This document shows, piece by piece, positions 16,766 to 25,533 of a stretch of DNA of 64,000 nt. The notes under the pieces were generated by a model, which had not been told where the DNA came from, searched no databases, and was given only the letters and a program-made list of their open reading frames with translations. Within the stretch, counting starts at the first letter, position 1. Each line of letters begins with the position of its first letter. Source of the stretch: Lachnospiraceae bacterium (GTDB lineage: Bacteria; Bacillota; Clostridia; Lachnospirales; Lachnospiraceae); the NCBI GenBank assembly GCA_017615545.1, contig JAFZZY010000020.1, positions 1 to 64,000 of the forward strand. Reading direction: 5' to 3'. The position numbers and the translations under genes were made by a program.

Positions 16766-16791
16766 GACCGTTTCGGTCGGAGGAGAGAAAA

Positions 16792-17304
16792 ATGGCTAAA
16801 AAACAAGTACTCGTTGAGAAATACGATGCGGCCTGGGCGCAGGATTTCCGGCAGATCGAGCAGGAACTTAAGGAAGCTCTGGGGGATCTGGCGCTTCGGA
16901 TCGAGCATGTCGGGAGCACGTCGGTAAAAGGACTGTCCGCGAAGCCGATCATTGACCTCGATATCGTGATCCCGGACTATTCCCGCTTCGATGCGGTGGT
17001 GGCCGCGCTGGAGACGATCGGATATAATCACGAGGGAGACCTCGGGATCCCGGGGCGGGAGGCCTTCAAATACTCCGGAAAGGAGCATCTGCGTAGGCAT
17101 CATTTGTATGTCTGCACGGAAACGTCGGAAGAACTGAAGAGACACCTGGCGTTTCGCGACTATCTGCGTTCGCACCCCGAAGCGGTGCGCGAGTACAGCC
17201 GGGTAAAGGAGGAGGGAGCCGCGTTGTATCCCGAAGACATCGACAAATACATCGAGTATAAGTCGCCGTGCATCGAAAAGATCTACCGGGAGCTGGGGTT
17301 GTAA
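16792..17304 (+). CDS. GrpB family protein (nucleotidyltransferase-like)
   Basis: 170 residues from ATG 16792 with GGAGGAGAG upstream; ATG 16762 is in frame but overlaps the previous gene. The GrpB/UPF0157 domain is shown by EHVGSTSVKGLSAKPIIDLDIVI, where GSTSVKGL and the acidic pair IDLDIVI are the nucleotidyltransferase-fold hallmarks, and by HLYVC.. and LAFRDYLRSHPEAV. Members are sometimes fused to dephospho-CoA kinase, but the activity of stand-alone forms is not settled. It closes the accessory run; dapL follows with its own promoter. Confidence 0.85.
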   Translation: MAKKQVLVEKYDAAWAQDFRQIEQELKEALGDLALRIEHVGSTSVKGLSAKPIIDLDIVIPDYSRFDAVVAALETIGYNHEGDLGIPGREAFKYSGKEHLRRHHLYVCTETSEELKRHLAFRDYLRSHPEAVREYSRVKEEGAALYPEDIDKYIEYKSPCIEKIYRELGL

Positions 17305-17352
17305 AACCGGCCGGAGATGATGTGAAAATTGCGGAATGCATGAAATAGGAAG

Positions 17353-17381
17353 TTGCATTTTCCGCAGACTTATAGTAGAAT
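17353..17381 (+). promoter_or_regulatory. Promoter for dapL
   Basis: -35 TTGCAT (17353-17358), 17-base spacer, -10 TAGAAT (17376-17381). Start codon at 17414. Confidence 0.65.
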
Positions 17382-17413
17382 GGATGCGTATTTTTTTATA
17401 CGGAGGTACTACT

Positions 17414-18631
17414 ATGTTTAAGATAAATGAGAATTACCTGAAACTTCCGGGAAGCTACCTGTTTTCGACCGTAGGCCGCAAGGCGCGCGAGTACAAGGCA
17501 GCACATCCCGATAAAAACGTGATCAGCCTCGGTATCGGTGACGTTACCCAGCCTCTGGCACCCGCAGTCATCCAGGCGATGCATGCGGCTGTTGATGAGA
17601 TGGGCCAGGCGGCGACCTTCCGCGGCTACGCTCCGGACCTCGGCTACGAGTTCCTGCGCAGCGAGATCGCGAATAAGGATTACAAGGCACGCGGCGTGGA
17701 GATCGCGCTGGACGAGATCTTCATCAGCGACGGCGCAAAGAGTGACTGTGGAAACATCGGCGATATTTTCTCTGAGGATAACCGCATCGCAGTTTGCGAC
17801 CCCGTTTACCCGGTATATGTGGACACCAACGCCATGTCCGGACGCTGCGGCGACTACATCAAGGAGAGCGAGCGTTGGAGCAACGTGACCTACATGCCTT
17901 GTGTAGCGGAAAATAACTTCGTGCCCGCATTGCCCGAGGAGGCAGCGGACGTGATCTACCTGTGCTACCCGAACAACCCGACCGGCGCAGCAGCTACGAA
18001 GGAGCAGCTGCAGAAGTGGGTGGATTACGCACTGGCACATCAGTCGATCATCGTTTTCGACGCGGCTTACGAAGCATACATCCATGAAGATAACATTCCC
18101 CACTCGATCTACGAGTGCGAGGGCGCGAAGAAGTGCGCGATCGAGATCCGCAGTTTTTCGAAGAACGCAGGTTTCACCGGCACACGTCTCGGTTTCACCG
18201 TGATCCCGAAGGAGCTGACCGCCGGCGGCGTTTCCCTGAACAGCCTTTGGGCGAGACGTTGCGGAACCAAGTTCAACGGCGCTCCGTACATCATCCAGAG
18301 AGCCGGTGAGGCGGTTTACAGCGAGGCCGGTCGCGCTCAGACACGCGCACAGATCGAGTACTATATGAACAACGCGAAGGTCATTCGTGAGAGCCTTACG
18401 TCGGCCGGTTACGAGGTTTTCGGCGGGGTCAATGCACCGTACATCTGGCTGCGTACTCCGAAGGGCATGACGAGCTGGGATTTCTTTGATTATCTGCTTG
18501 CGAACGCGCAGGTGGTCGGCACACCGGGTTCCGGTTTCGGACCGAGCGGTGAAGGATACTTCCGACTGACCGCGTTCGGTAGCTACGAAAATACAGTTGA
18601 GGCGTTGGACCGCATCAAAAAGATGGGCTGA
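17414..18631 (+). CDS. dapL: LL-diaminopimelate aminotransferase
   Basis: 405 residues from ATG 17414 (GGAGG at 17402-17406). Fold-type I aminotransferase of the DapL class: [16 protein letters not shown] near residue 35, [15 protein letters not shown] near 101, [10 protein letters not shown] near 183, the [11 protein letters not shown]sp near 216, and the PLP lysine K250 in [15 protein letters not shown]. It converts tetrahydrodipicolinate and glutamate directly to LL-diaminopimelate, shortening the lysine and peptidoglycan pathway. No other lysine gene is nearby. It is monocistronic, with its own promoter and a hairpin directly downstream. Confidence 0.93.
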   Translation: MFKINENYLKLPGSYLFSTVGRKAREYKAAHPDKNVISLGIGDVTQPLAPAVIQAMHAAVDEMGQAATFRGYAPDLGYEFLRSEIANKDYKARGVEIALDEIFISDGAKSDCGNIGDIFSEDNRIAVCDPVYPVYVDTNAMSGRCGDYIKESERWSNVTYMPCVAENNFVPALPEEAADVIYLCYPNNPTGAAATKEQLQKWVDYALAHQSIIVFDAAYEAYIHEDNIPHSIYECEGAKKCAIEIRSFSKNAGFTGTRLGFTVIPKELTAGGVSLNSLWARRCGTKFNGAPYIIQRAGEAVYSEAGRAQTRAQIEYYMNNAKVIRESLTSAGYEVFGGVNAPYIWLRTPKGMTSWDFFDYLLANAQVVGTPGSGFGPSGEGYFRLTAFGSYENTVEALDRIKKMG

Positions 18632-18689
18632 TCAATGCTTCGCACATGAAGTTTTAGATGGGGCTGGCGCACCAAGACAGTCCCGATAT

Positions 18690-18720
18690 GGCGCCGGTTT
18701 AGAAATCGGCGCCTGTTTTA
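18690..18720 (+). terminator. Terminator of dapL inside the left inverted repeat
   Basis: GGCGCCGGTT pairs with AATCGGCGCC (18704-18713) around a TAGA loop, then TGTTTTATT. Confidence 0.7.
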
Positions 18721-18868
18721 TTAAGTGCGATCGACGGCGGGCAGTTCACTGCGCTGTGAAAAACTTGCCTCTCTTTCAACGAAGAATTACGGGCACCGCA
18801 TCGATGTCGGCCGTTTTCTTGATAGCGCCAGGCTCCCGCCTGACGCGAAAACGCCCTCGGCGATGCGC

Positions 18869-18896
18869 AAAAACCGATCTCGGATGATCGGTTTTT
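18869..18896. terminator. Bidirectional hairpin terminator
   Basis: AAAAACCGATC (18869-18879) pairs with GATCGGTTTTT (18886-18896) around a 6-base loop. It has A and T tracts on both sides, so it could work for either strand. Confidence 0.65.
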
Positions 18897-19132
18897 GACC
18901 CTTATTCTTCGTCTCGTTCGAGGAGTTTTTCTACAGCTCGATCAATGCCCGCCTTACGATCGCAGCTTAATTAATCGCGTGATTTCTAAACCGGCGCCGC
19001 GGGGAGGACTGCCCTGGTGCGCCAGCCCCATTTACCGGCATGTAGGCTCGAAGCATCAGATCAGCCTGCCCCGCGGAGATGCGAGGAGGGTAGATTTGGT
19101 GGCTGCCTCTTAGAGAATGAAAGCAGGATGAT

Positions 19133-19417
19133 ATGGAGTTAAGTAAAGACAGGGATAAGTTGATGCAGGCGGATATCGAGAGGATGTTGGCTTTGTTTGA
19201 GAAGATCCGGGAGGTGGACACCGAGGGGGTGGAGCCGATGCATACGTTGCCGTATGAGGGGGCGTTTTCGGCGGTGGCTTCGTTGGAGGCTTCGGCGGAC
19301 GGAGCGAATGTGCCTGAGAGGACGGTCGATGTGAGGAAGCTCAACGCGGCCCAGATGCGGGGAGCGCTTTTTGAGGTGCCGTATACGCTGGAAGGGGAGG
19401 CCGGAAAGAATGGGTGA
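19133..19417 (+). CDS. gatC: Asp-tRNA(Asn)/Glu-tRNA(Gln) amidotransferase subunit C
   Basis: 94 residues, normal for GatC. Helical start, then the FEKIREVDTEGVEPMHTLP segment that marks the family, and a C-terminal extended part ending FEVPYTLEG. GatC wraps around GatA and GatB and helps assemble the complex that amidates misacylated Glu-tRNA(Gln) and Asp-tRNA(Asn). The acidic tail sequence is diverged, but order and overlap with gatA (8 bases) make the call secure. A leader of about 100 bases separates it from the inverted-repeat segment; no clear promoter was found. Confidence 0.88.
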   Translation: MELSKDRDKLMQADIERMLALFEKIREVDTEGVEPMHTLPYEGAFSAVASLEASADGANVPERTVDVRKLNAAQMRGALFEVPYTLEGEAGKNG

Positions 19418-20903
19418 GATCAGGGATCGCGTGAGCGAAGCCATTGAGAAGATCCGCGCGGTCGATCCGGCGTACCGTTCGTTTGTGACGGTCTGCGAGG
19501 AGCGGGCTTTGCAGGCGGCGGAGAAACTGGAGCGGGCCATGCAGGGGCTGTCGCAGGAGGAGGCGCGCAGGCGCTTTCCGCTGGCTGGGCTTGTGTTTGC
19601 GGTAAAGGACAATCTGTGTGTGGAGGGCGTGAGGACCACGGCGGCTTCGCACATTTTAGAGAATTATATATCGCCGTATTCGGCGACGGCGGTCGTGCGC
19701 CTCGAGGAGGCGGGCGCGATCTGCGTCGGCAAGACGAATATGGATGAATTTGCCATGGGGCAGACCACGACGACGGGAGCGTTCGGGGCGACGAAGAATC
19801 CGCGCTATCCGGAACTTTCGGCCGGCGGATCGTCGGGCGGCAGCGCCGCAGCGGTCGCACTGGGCCTGGTGGATTTCGCCCTGGGTTCGGACACCGGCGG
19901 ATCGATCCGTCAGCCGGCGGCACTGTGCGGTGTGGTTGGATTGAAGCCGGCCTATGGAGCGGTGTCACGTTACGGATTGATCTCGTATGCATCTGCGTTC
20001 GACGTGATCGGACCATTGACACGTACGGTAAGTGAAGCGCGGATGATCTACTCCGTGATCGCAAGACCGCACGAGCTGGACGCGTCCATGCGCGATGCTA
20101 CGTATTTTCAAACTTCGACGGAAGACAACAAAGATCAAAAGTGCAGCGGAGCATCTGTGGATCAGGATGGATCCACACGGGAATCGATGAATGCTCAGTC
20201 TTCATCTAAGGTAAACTCTGGTCGCCTTCGTGTTGGTGTTCTCGGCGGAGAGACTTCCGCGGTAGCAGCAGTTCTACGAAAAAACCCGACTTTTTGTGAA
20301 AAATACGAGATCCGATACATCGAGCTTCCCATGCTCGAGTATGCGGTTGCGACGTATTATATTTTGGCGTGCGCGCAGGCGGCTTCGAATCTGGCACGCT
20401 ATGATGGCGTGCGCTATGGTTTTCGCGCGGAAGGCTACGAGACCCTGGACCAGATGTATGAGATGACACGGGCGGAAGGCTTTTCGCCGGAGGTGCAGCG
20501 CCGCATCCGCATGGGCCGGTTCGTCCTGGGCCAGGAGTCGTACCACGACTGGTACGAGCAGGCGGCGCGTGTGCGCAGGCGCATCTACGACCAGGTGCAG
20601 GAAGCATTGGCCGGAGTGGATGTGATCGTGTCGGAGACGCTGGCACGGCCGTATCCGCGCGCGGATTTCGCGGGCGACAGCGAAGCCTTCCTGAACGGTT
20701 ACGAGCAGGACAAATTGACCGTGCTCGCGAACCTGTGCGGCCTTCCCGCCATCAGCGTGCCCGTTGAAGCGGCGGGAGACGACGCGCCGCTCGGCATCAT
20801 GGTCACGGCCAATGCGGGCCGGGAGGCCGCGATGTTCGAGGTCGCGGAGCGGCTGGCCGCGCCATTTACACCCTGTGTGAAGGGAGGACCTGCCCATGAA
20901 TGA
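19410..20903 (+). CDS. gatA: Asp-tRNA(Asn)/Glu-tRNA(Gln) amidotransferase subunit A
   Basis: 497 residues from ATG 19410, overlapping gatC by 8 bases, with GGGGAGG upstream. Amidase-signature enzyme with the full Lys-cisSer-Ser triad: K66 (AVKDNLC), S141 (AGGSSGGSA) and S165 (DTGGSIRQPA). It hydrolyses glutamine and passes ammonia to GatB. A hydrophilic low-complexity stretch rich in Ser, Asp and Gln at about residues 233-270 replaces the usual short linker before the RLRVGVL strand, and its DNA is AT-richer than the rest. It does not touch the active site. Confidence 0.95.
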   Translation: MGEIRDRVSEAIEKIRAVDPAYRSFVTVCEERALQAAEKLERAMQGLSQEEARRRFPLAGLVFAVKDNLCVEGVRTTAASHILENYISPYSATAVVRLEEAGAICVGKTNMDEFAMGQTTTTGAFGATKNPRYPELSAGGSSGGSAAAVALGLVDFALGSDTGGSIRQPAALCGVVGLKPAYGAVSRYGLISYASAFDVIGPLTRTVSEARMIYSVIARPHELDASMRDATYFQTSTEDNKDQKCSGASVDQDGSTRESMNAQSSSKVNSGRLRVGVLGGETSAVAAVLRKNPTFCEKYEIRYIELPMLEYAVATYYILACAQAASNLARYDGVRYGFRAEGYETLDQMYEMTRAEGFSPEVQRRIRMGRFVLGQESYHDWYEQAARVRRRIYDQVQEALAGVDVIVSETLARPYPRADFAGDSEAFLNGYEQDKLTVLANLCGLPAISVPVEAAGDDAPLGIMVTANAGREAAMFEVAERLAAPFTPCVKGGPAHE

Positions 20904-22425
20904 TTACGAGATCGTGATGGGACTGGAGGTCCACATCGAATTGGCAACACAGCGGAAGATCTTCTGCCGCTGCAAAAATACATTTGCCGAGGCGGCGAAC
21001 ACGAACGTGTGTCCGGTCTGCTTAGGCCTGCCGGGAGCGCTCCCGGTGCTCAACCCCGAGGCCCTGTCCTGCGCGGTGCGCATGGGACTGGCGCTGCAGG
21101 GGGAGATCAACCGCAACAGTAGGTTCGATCGTAAGAATTATTACTATCCGGACAATGCGACGGCTTACCAGATCACGCAGTTCTACGAGCCGATCCTGAA
21201 GGGCGGCCGGGTCGAGGTGCAGACCGAGACCGGCGAAACGAAGGTCATCCGCATTCATGAGATGCACTTGGAGGACGACGCCGGTAAGCTGACGCACGAC
21301 ATGGAGCGGCGCGTTTCCCTGGTCGATTTCAACCGCAAGGGCGTGCCCCTGCTGGAGATCGTGACGGAGCCGGACTTCCGCGACGCAGACGAGGTGATCG
21401 CGTTTCTGGAGAAGATCCGTATGTTCGCCCTGTATCTGGGCATCTCCGACGGAAAACTGCACGAGGGCTCGATGCGCGCGGATGTCAATCTTTCCCTGCG
21501 TAAAGCGGGAGAGGAAGCACTCGGCGTGCGGACGGAGATGAAAAACCTGAACTCGTTCGTGAGCATTCGCCGCGCCATCGCCTATGAGGCGGAGCGGCAG
21601 GCGCAAGTGCTGGACGCGGGCGGGCGGATCCTGTTTGAAACGAGAAGATTCGACGAAGCGAGCGGCACGACGAAGACCACGCGGACGAAGGAAGAAGTCA
21701 TGGATTACCGTTATTTCCCGGAGCCCGACCTGCTGCCCGTACATTTGCCGGAGGAGTATATACGGAAAATGGAGGAGCAGATGCCGGAGTTTCCGCAGGC
21801 GAAGGAAGCACGGTATCGCAGGGATTTCGGCCTGACCGAAGAGGAGGCGAGGATCCTGACGCGGCACCCCGCGACGGCGGCGCTGTTTGAGGAGACCCTG
21901 CGGCTGTGGGAGGCAGGAACGGCGGGCGTATCGGATGCTTCTGCGAAGAACGACGGACAGCCCGAGGACGCGGAAACGCGACGGCGCGCGAAGGCGGTCG
22001 CGGCGCGGATGTGCGGCGACCTGATGTACCTGTGCCGCGAGAAGAAGGCGGATCCGGGACAGTGGAAGATCACCCCCGAAGCATTGGCCGAGCTGTTGCA
22101 GATGCAGGAGGCAGGCGCGATCACAACGAAGACCGCACGCGATGTTTTCGCCCTCATGTTTGACAAAAACATCGAACCTATGGTATATGTAAATGAGTAT
22201 CATCTTTTGATAACAAAGGATGAGGATGCTTTGACGACCGCGGTGGATGCGGTGCTTAAGGCACAGGAAAAATCGGTTTCGGACTACCTCTCCGGAAAGG
22301 AGAAGGCGGCGGGACATTTGCTCGGATGCGTTATGAAAGAGACGAACGGGCAGGCGGATCCCACGCAGGCGAGAGAGCTGCTGCTGAAGAAACTGGCAGA
22401 GCGGAAAGCCGCCGGGACCACGTAA
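20896..22425 (+). CDS. gatB: Asp-tRNA(Asn)/Glu-tRNA(Gln) amidotransferase subunit B
   Basis: 509 residues. GatB signature IVMGLEVHIEL at the start, zinc-ligand Cys residues (FCRCKN and CPVCLGLPGALP), kinase-core segments (RKNYYYPDNATAYQITQ, LLEIVTEPDF, GVRTEMKNLNSF) and a C-terminal YqeY-like tRNA-binding domain (about residues 370-509). It phosphorylates and amidates the carboxyl group of Glu or Asp on tRNA. The start overlaps the gatA stop by 8 bases. An insertion near residue 345 (AGVSDASAKNDGQPEDAE) is the only oddity. Confidence 0.95.
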   Translation: MNDYEIVMGLEVHIELATQRKIFCRCKNTFAEAANTNVCPVCLGLPGALPVLNPEALSCAVRMGLALQGEINRNSRFDRKNYYYPDNATAYQITQFYEPILKGGRVEVQTETGETKVIRIHEMHLEDDAGKLTHDMERRVSLVDFNRKGVPLLEIVTEPDFRDADEVIAFLEKIRMFALYLGISDGKLHEGSMRADVNLSLRKAGEEALGVRTEMKNLNSFVSIRRAIAYEAERQAQVLDAGGRILFETRRFDEASGTTKTTRTKEEVMDYRYFPEPDLLPVHLPEEYIRKMEEQMPEFPQAKEARYRRDFGLTEEEARILTRHPATAALFEETLRLWEAGTAGVSDASAKNDGQPEDAETRRRAKAVAARMCGDLMYLCREKKADPGQWKITPEALAELLQMQEAGAITTKTARDVFALMFDKNIEPMVYVNEYHLLITKDEDALTTAVDAVLKAQEKSVSDYLSGKEKAAGHLLGCVMKETNGQADPTQARELLLKKLAERKAAGTT

Positions 22426-22470
22426 GACAGAGAGGCAAGGGAGCCTCGGAAAGATTCAGGAGGAAAGATT

Positions 22471-23772
22471 TTGGACAGCGGTGACATAATACGGCTCATC
22501 GTATTGATCATTTTGATCGGTTTATCGGGATTTTTCTCGTCGGCGGAGACCGCGATCATGACGGTAAATAAGATCCGTCTGCGCGCGCTGGCAGAGGAAG
22601 GAAATAAAAAGGCGAAGAAACTGCTCGCCATCACGGAGGAGCCCTCGAAGCTTTTGGGCGCGATCCTGATCGGCAACAACGTCGTCAATCTGTCGGCGTC
22701 GTCTTTGGCGACCCTGTTCACGACGAAGGTGCTGGAGCAGAATTTCGGCGCTGGCATCGCCGTTTACGCGGCCGGAATCGCGACCGGCGTGCTGACGCTT
22801 TTGGTGCTCGTTTTCGGCGAATTGACCCCGAAAACACTGGCGACGGTGAAGGCAGAAAAACTGTCGCTCCTCTATGTGACGCCCATCAGCGGCCTGATGT
22901 GGATCCTGACCCCGTTCATCTTCATCACCAACGTGCTCGCGGGCGGCGTGCTGAAACTGCTCGGCGTTTCGAAGGGCGATAAGGAGAAGGCGATCACGGA
23001 GCAGGAACTGCGCACCATCGTGGACGTGAGCCACGAGGAGGGCGTGCTGGAGCAGGAAGAAAAGAAGATGATCAATAACGTGGTCGATTTCGGTGACGCG
23101 AAAGCGAAGGACATCATGGTCCCGCGTGCCGACATGACCATGCTTGATGTGAACTGTTCGTACCAGGAACTGGTGAAATGTTTCCGCGAAAACCGCTATA
23201 CACGTTTTCCCGTTTACGAGGATTCAAAGGACAATGTCATCGGTATCCTCAACGTGAAGGACCTGCTTCTGGAGAAGCCGGGCCGGACGTTTTCCCTGCG
23301 CAGATACCTGCGCAAACCGCACTTTGTGTTCGAGAACCGCCGTCTGGGCGAGATGCTCGCGCAGATGCGTGAGGGCGGCGTGAGCATCACGATCGTGCTG
23401 AATGAATACGGCGCGCCGGTGGGCATGATCACGCTGGAGGATCTGCTGGAGGAGATCGTCGGGGAGATCCGCGACGAGTATGATGAGGAAGAGAAGGACA
23501 GTATCCGCAAGATCGGGGACAATGAATACCTGATCGACGGCGCGATGAAGCTCGATGACATCAACGAGCAGCTGGGGCTGGAGCTGGAGTCGGAGGATTA
23601 CGACTCGCTCGGCGGCCTGATGATCGAGCTGCTGGATGCATTGCCCGCAGGCGGCGAGCGCATCAGCCACGAGGGCATCACCTACGTGGTCGAGAAGATG
23701 AACCGCAACCGCGTGGAGAAAGTTCGCGTAACGATCGAAAAAACCGAAGAAGAAGAGAGCGAAAATCCTTGA
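22471..23772 (+). CDS. HlyC/CorC-family transporter (CNNM, CBS pair and CorC domains)
   Basis: 433 residues starting at TTG 22471, with CAGGAGG 7 bases upstream; no ATG is better placed. Order: DUF21/CNNM membrane domain with 3-4 helices (residues 1-190, including GFFSSAETAIMTVNK), two CBS motifs (about 210-330, including DIMVPRADM and TLEDLLEEIVGEI), and a C-terminal CorC_HlyC domain (about 350-425). This group is implicated in Mg2+/Co2+ export or homeostasis at the membrane; the old name hemolysin is not meaningful. It lies 45 bases after gatB. Confidence 0.9.
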   Translation: MDSGDIIRLIVLIILIGLSGFFSSAETAIMTVNKIRLRALAEEGNKKAKKLLAITEEPSKLLGAILIGNNVVNLSASSLATLFTTKVLEQNFGAGIAVYAAGIATGVLTLLVLVFGELTPKTLATVKAEKLSLLYVTPISGLMWILTPFIFITNVLAGGVLKLLGVSKGDKEKAITEQELRTIVDVSHEEGVLEQEEKKMINNVVDFGDAKAKDIMVPRADMTMLDVNCSYQELVKCFRENRYTRFPVYEDSKDNVIGILNVKDLLLEKPGRTFSLRRYLRKPHFVFENRRLGEMLAQMREGGVSITIVLNEYGAPVGMITLEDLLEEIVGEIRDEYDEEEKDSIRKIGDNEYLIDGAMKLDDINEQLGLELESEDYDSLGGLMIELLDALPAGGERISHEGITYVVEKMNRNRVEKVRVTIEKTEEEESENP

Positions 23773-23789
23773 ATCAGCCTGTAAAACAG

Positions 23790-23818
23790 TTGACAAGAGC
23801 GCATATTTGAGTTAATAT
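23790..23818 (+). promoter_or_regulatory. Promoter for the SCIFF gene
   Basis: Consensus -35 TTGACA (23790-23795), 17-base spacer, -10 TAATAT (23813-23818). The SCIFF start is at 23865. Confidence 0.75.
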
Positions 23819-23864
23819 GATAGATGCGTAATTTTATGCACCTTTATAAATGGAGGACAGTTTC

Positions 23865-24011
23865 ATGAAGAAGATCAAGACATTGACCAAGAAGAGCCTG
23901 AAGGCATCTATGGTAAAGGGCGGCTGCGGCGAGTGCCAGACATCATGCCAGTCCGCATGCAAGACTTCCTGCACCGTAGGAAATCAGAGCTGCGAGAACA
24001 AAGACCGCTAG
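23865..24011 (+). CDS. scfA: SCIFF ranthipeptide precursor (six cysteines in forty-five residues)
   Basis: 48 residues. A Lys-rich leader (MKKIKTLTKKSLKASM) precedes a Cys core with six Cys at 21, 24, 28, 32, 36 and 43 (CGECQTSCQSACKTSC then CENKDR), which is the near-invariant SCIFF pattern of Clostridia. It is a ribosomally made peptide whose Cys residues are joined by thioether links to downstream residues by the adjacent radical SAM enzyme. A GGAGG lies upstream. A hairpin at 24018-24047 separates it from the maturase gene and probably lowers downstream expression. The physiological role of SCIFF is still unclear. Confidence 0.97.
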   Translation: MKKIKTLTKKSLKASMVKGGCGECQTSCQSACKTSCTVGNQSCENKDR

Positions 24012-24017
24012 TTTATT

Positions 24018-24060
24018 GGGTTGCTGCGCGGATACGTGCGGCATCCCTTTATTCTTGTTT
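24018..24060 (+). terminator. Terminator/attenuator between SCIFF precursor and maturase
   Basis: A GC-rich stem of about 13 pairs (24018-24030 with 24035-24047, one mismatch) is followed by TTTATTCTTGTTT. The T tract is interrupted, so read-through into the maturase is likely; this would give more peptide than enzyme. Confidence 0.6.
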
Positions 24061-24105
24061 ATAGGGATATGATGACCGATCCCCTGATCAAAGGAGGAGG
24101 AGTTT

Positions 24106-25527
24106 TTGATACATCAATATAAAAACAACGGATACAACATCGTTTTGGATGTGAATTCCGGTTCGGTCCACGTGATGGAGGACGTCGCTTACGACGCCGT
24201 CGCCCTGATCGAAGCGTCCGGTGCGGGCGCTGCCTACGATTGCGATGCCATCACGAAGGAACTGGGCAAGACCTATGCATACGCGGATATTCAGGAAGCT
24301 CTGGATGAGATCGACACCCTCGCAAAGGACGAACTCCTGTTTGCGGAGGACATTTACCGCGATTTCGTCATGGACTTCAAGAAGCGCAAGACGGTCGTGA
24401 AGGCACTGTGTTTGAACGTGTCGCACGACTGCAACCTGGGTTGCAAATACTGCTTCGCAGGCGAGGGCGCGTATCACGGCAGCCGTGGTCTGATGAGTTT
24501 TGAAGTCGGAAAGAAGGCACTGGATTTCCTGGTAAAGAATTCCGGACACCGCATCAATCTGGAAGTCGATTTCTTCGGCGGCGAGCCTCTCATGAACTGG
24601 GAGGTCGTTAAGCAGATCGTGGAGTACGGACGGAGCCTGGAGGTACCGCACCATAAGAAGTTCCGCTTTACGCTGACGACGAACGGCGTGCTGGTGGATG
24701 AAGATGTCATGGAGTTCTGCAATCGCGAGATGGCGAATGTCGTCATGTCGCTGGACGGACGCCGCGAGGTCAATGACAACATGCGGCCGACGCGGAACGG
24801 CAAGAGCAGTTACGACATCATCGTTCCGAAGTTTCAGGAATTCGCAAAACGACGTGGGGATAAAAGTTACTTCATCCGGGGTACATTTACCCATTTCAAT
24901 ACGGACTTTGCAAATGACGTGATCCACTATGCGGATCTGGGATTTGACAAACTGTCCATGGAACCGGTGGTAGCGCAGCCCGGAGATGCCTACGCGATCA
25001 CCGAGGAGGATCTGCCGAAGATCCTCGAAGAGTACGACCGTCTCGCGGTCGAATACATCAAACGGCGCAAAGAGGGGAAGGGTTTTAACTTTTTCCACTT
25101 CAACATAGATCTGGATCACGGTCCTTGTGTCGCGAAGTGCCTGGCCGGCTGCGGTTCGGGTACGGAATACCTGGGCGTGACTCCGTGGGGAGATCTTTAT
25201 CCCTGCCACCAGTTCGTAGGGCAGGAGGAGTTCTGCCTTGGAAATCTGGACGACGGGATCGTAAACACCGAGCTTCGTGATGAATTCAAGCTTTGCAACG
25301 TTTACGCGAAGGAAAAATGTAAAAACTGCTTTGCGAGGTTTTACTGCAGCGGCGGCTGCGCGGCGAACTCGTATAATTTCCATCACAGTCTGACGGATGC
25401 GTACGATATCGGCTGCGTAATGCAAAAGAAGAGGATCGAGTGTGCGATCATGATCAAAGCCGCGCTTGCGGAAATGGATGAAAATGAAGAAACAACCGGG
25501 GAAGATATCCCGGAATTACGGAGGTAA
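24106..25527 (+). CDS. scfB: SCIFF thioether-forming radical SAM maturase (SPASM)
   Basis: 473 residues from TTG 24106, with AAGGAGGAGG just upstream. The N-terminus (1-95) is a peptide-recognition-like region; the radical SAM cluster motif is C109-N-L-G-C113-K-Y-C116. After the barrel a SPASM domain binds two extra iron-sulfur clusters (CLAGCGSGTEYLG, DLYPCHQF, then CKNCFARFYCSGGC). It makes Cys-to-gamma-carbon thioether bonds in SCIFF. Its gene partner, order and length match the characterised Clostridia pair. secDF follows after 6 bases. Confidence 0.95.
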   Translation: MIHQYKNNGYNIVLDVNSGSVHVMEDVAYDAVALIEASGAGAAYDCDAITKELGKTYAYADIQEALDEIDTLAKDELLFAEDIYRDFVMDFKKRKTVVKALCLNVSHDCNLGCKYCFAGEGAYHGSRGLMSFEVGKKALDFLVKNSGHRINLEVDFFGGEPLMNWEVVKQIVEYGRSLEVPHHKKFRFTLTTNGVLVDEDVMEFCNREMANVVMSLDGRREVNDNMRPTRNGKSSYDIIVPKFQEFAKRRGDKSYFIRGTFTHFNTDFANDVIHYADLGFDKLSMEPVVAQPGDAYAITEEDLPKILEEYDRLAVEYIKRRKEGKGFNFFHFNIDLDHGPCVAKCLAGCGSGTEYLGVTPWGDLYPCHQFVGQEEFCLGNLDDGIVNTELRDEFKLCNVYAKEKCKNCFARFYCSGGCAANSYNFHHSLTDAYDIGCVMQKKRIECAIMIKAALAEMDENEETTGEDIPELRR

Positions 25528-25533
25528 ATAACG

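Larger units (their letters stand above)
18659..19030. repeat. 372-bp segment bounded by ~49-bp inverted repeats (MITE-like candidate)
   Basis: The 16 bases at 18659-18674 are an exact reverse complement of 19015-19030, and the 18 bases at 18690-18707 of 18981-18998; between them the arms share CAGTCC. The interior (273 bases) holds no gene. It has a bidirectional hairpin at 18869-18896 and a short minus-strand reading (18902-18955, KAGIDRAVEKLLERDEE then stop) that looks like a protein C-terminus. No clear target duplication flanks it (TTTTAGA on the left, TTTACCG on the right). Confidence 0.65.

Noticed and set aside
18659..19030. Integron attC site or T-box before gatC
   Set aside because: No GTTRRRY/RYYYAAC core and no T-box sequence were found; the structure is a simple inverted repeat with an unrelated interior.
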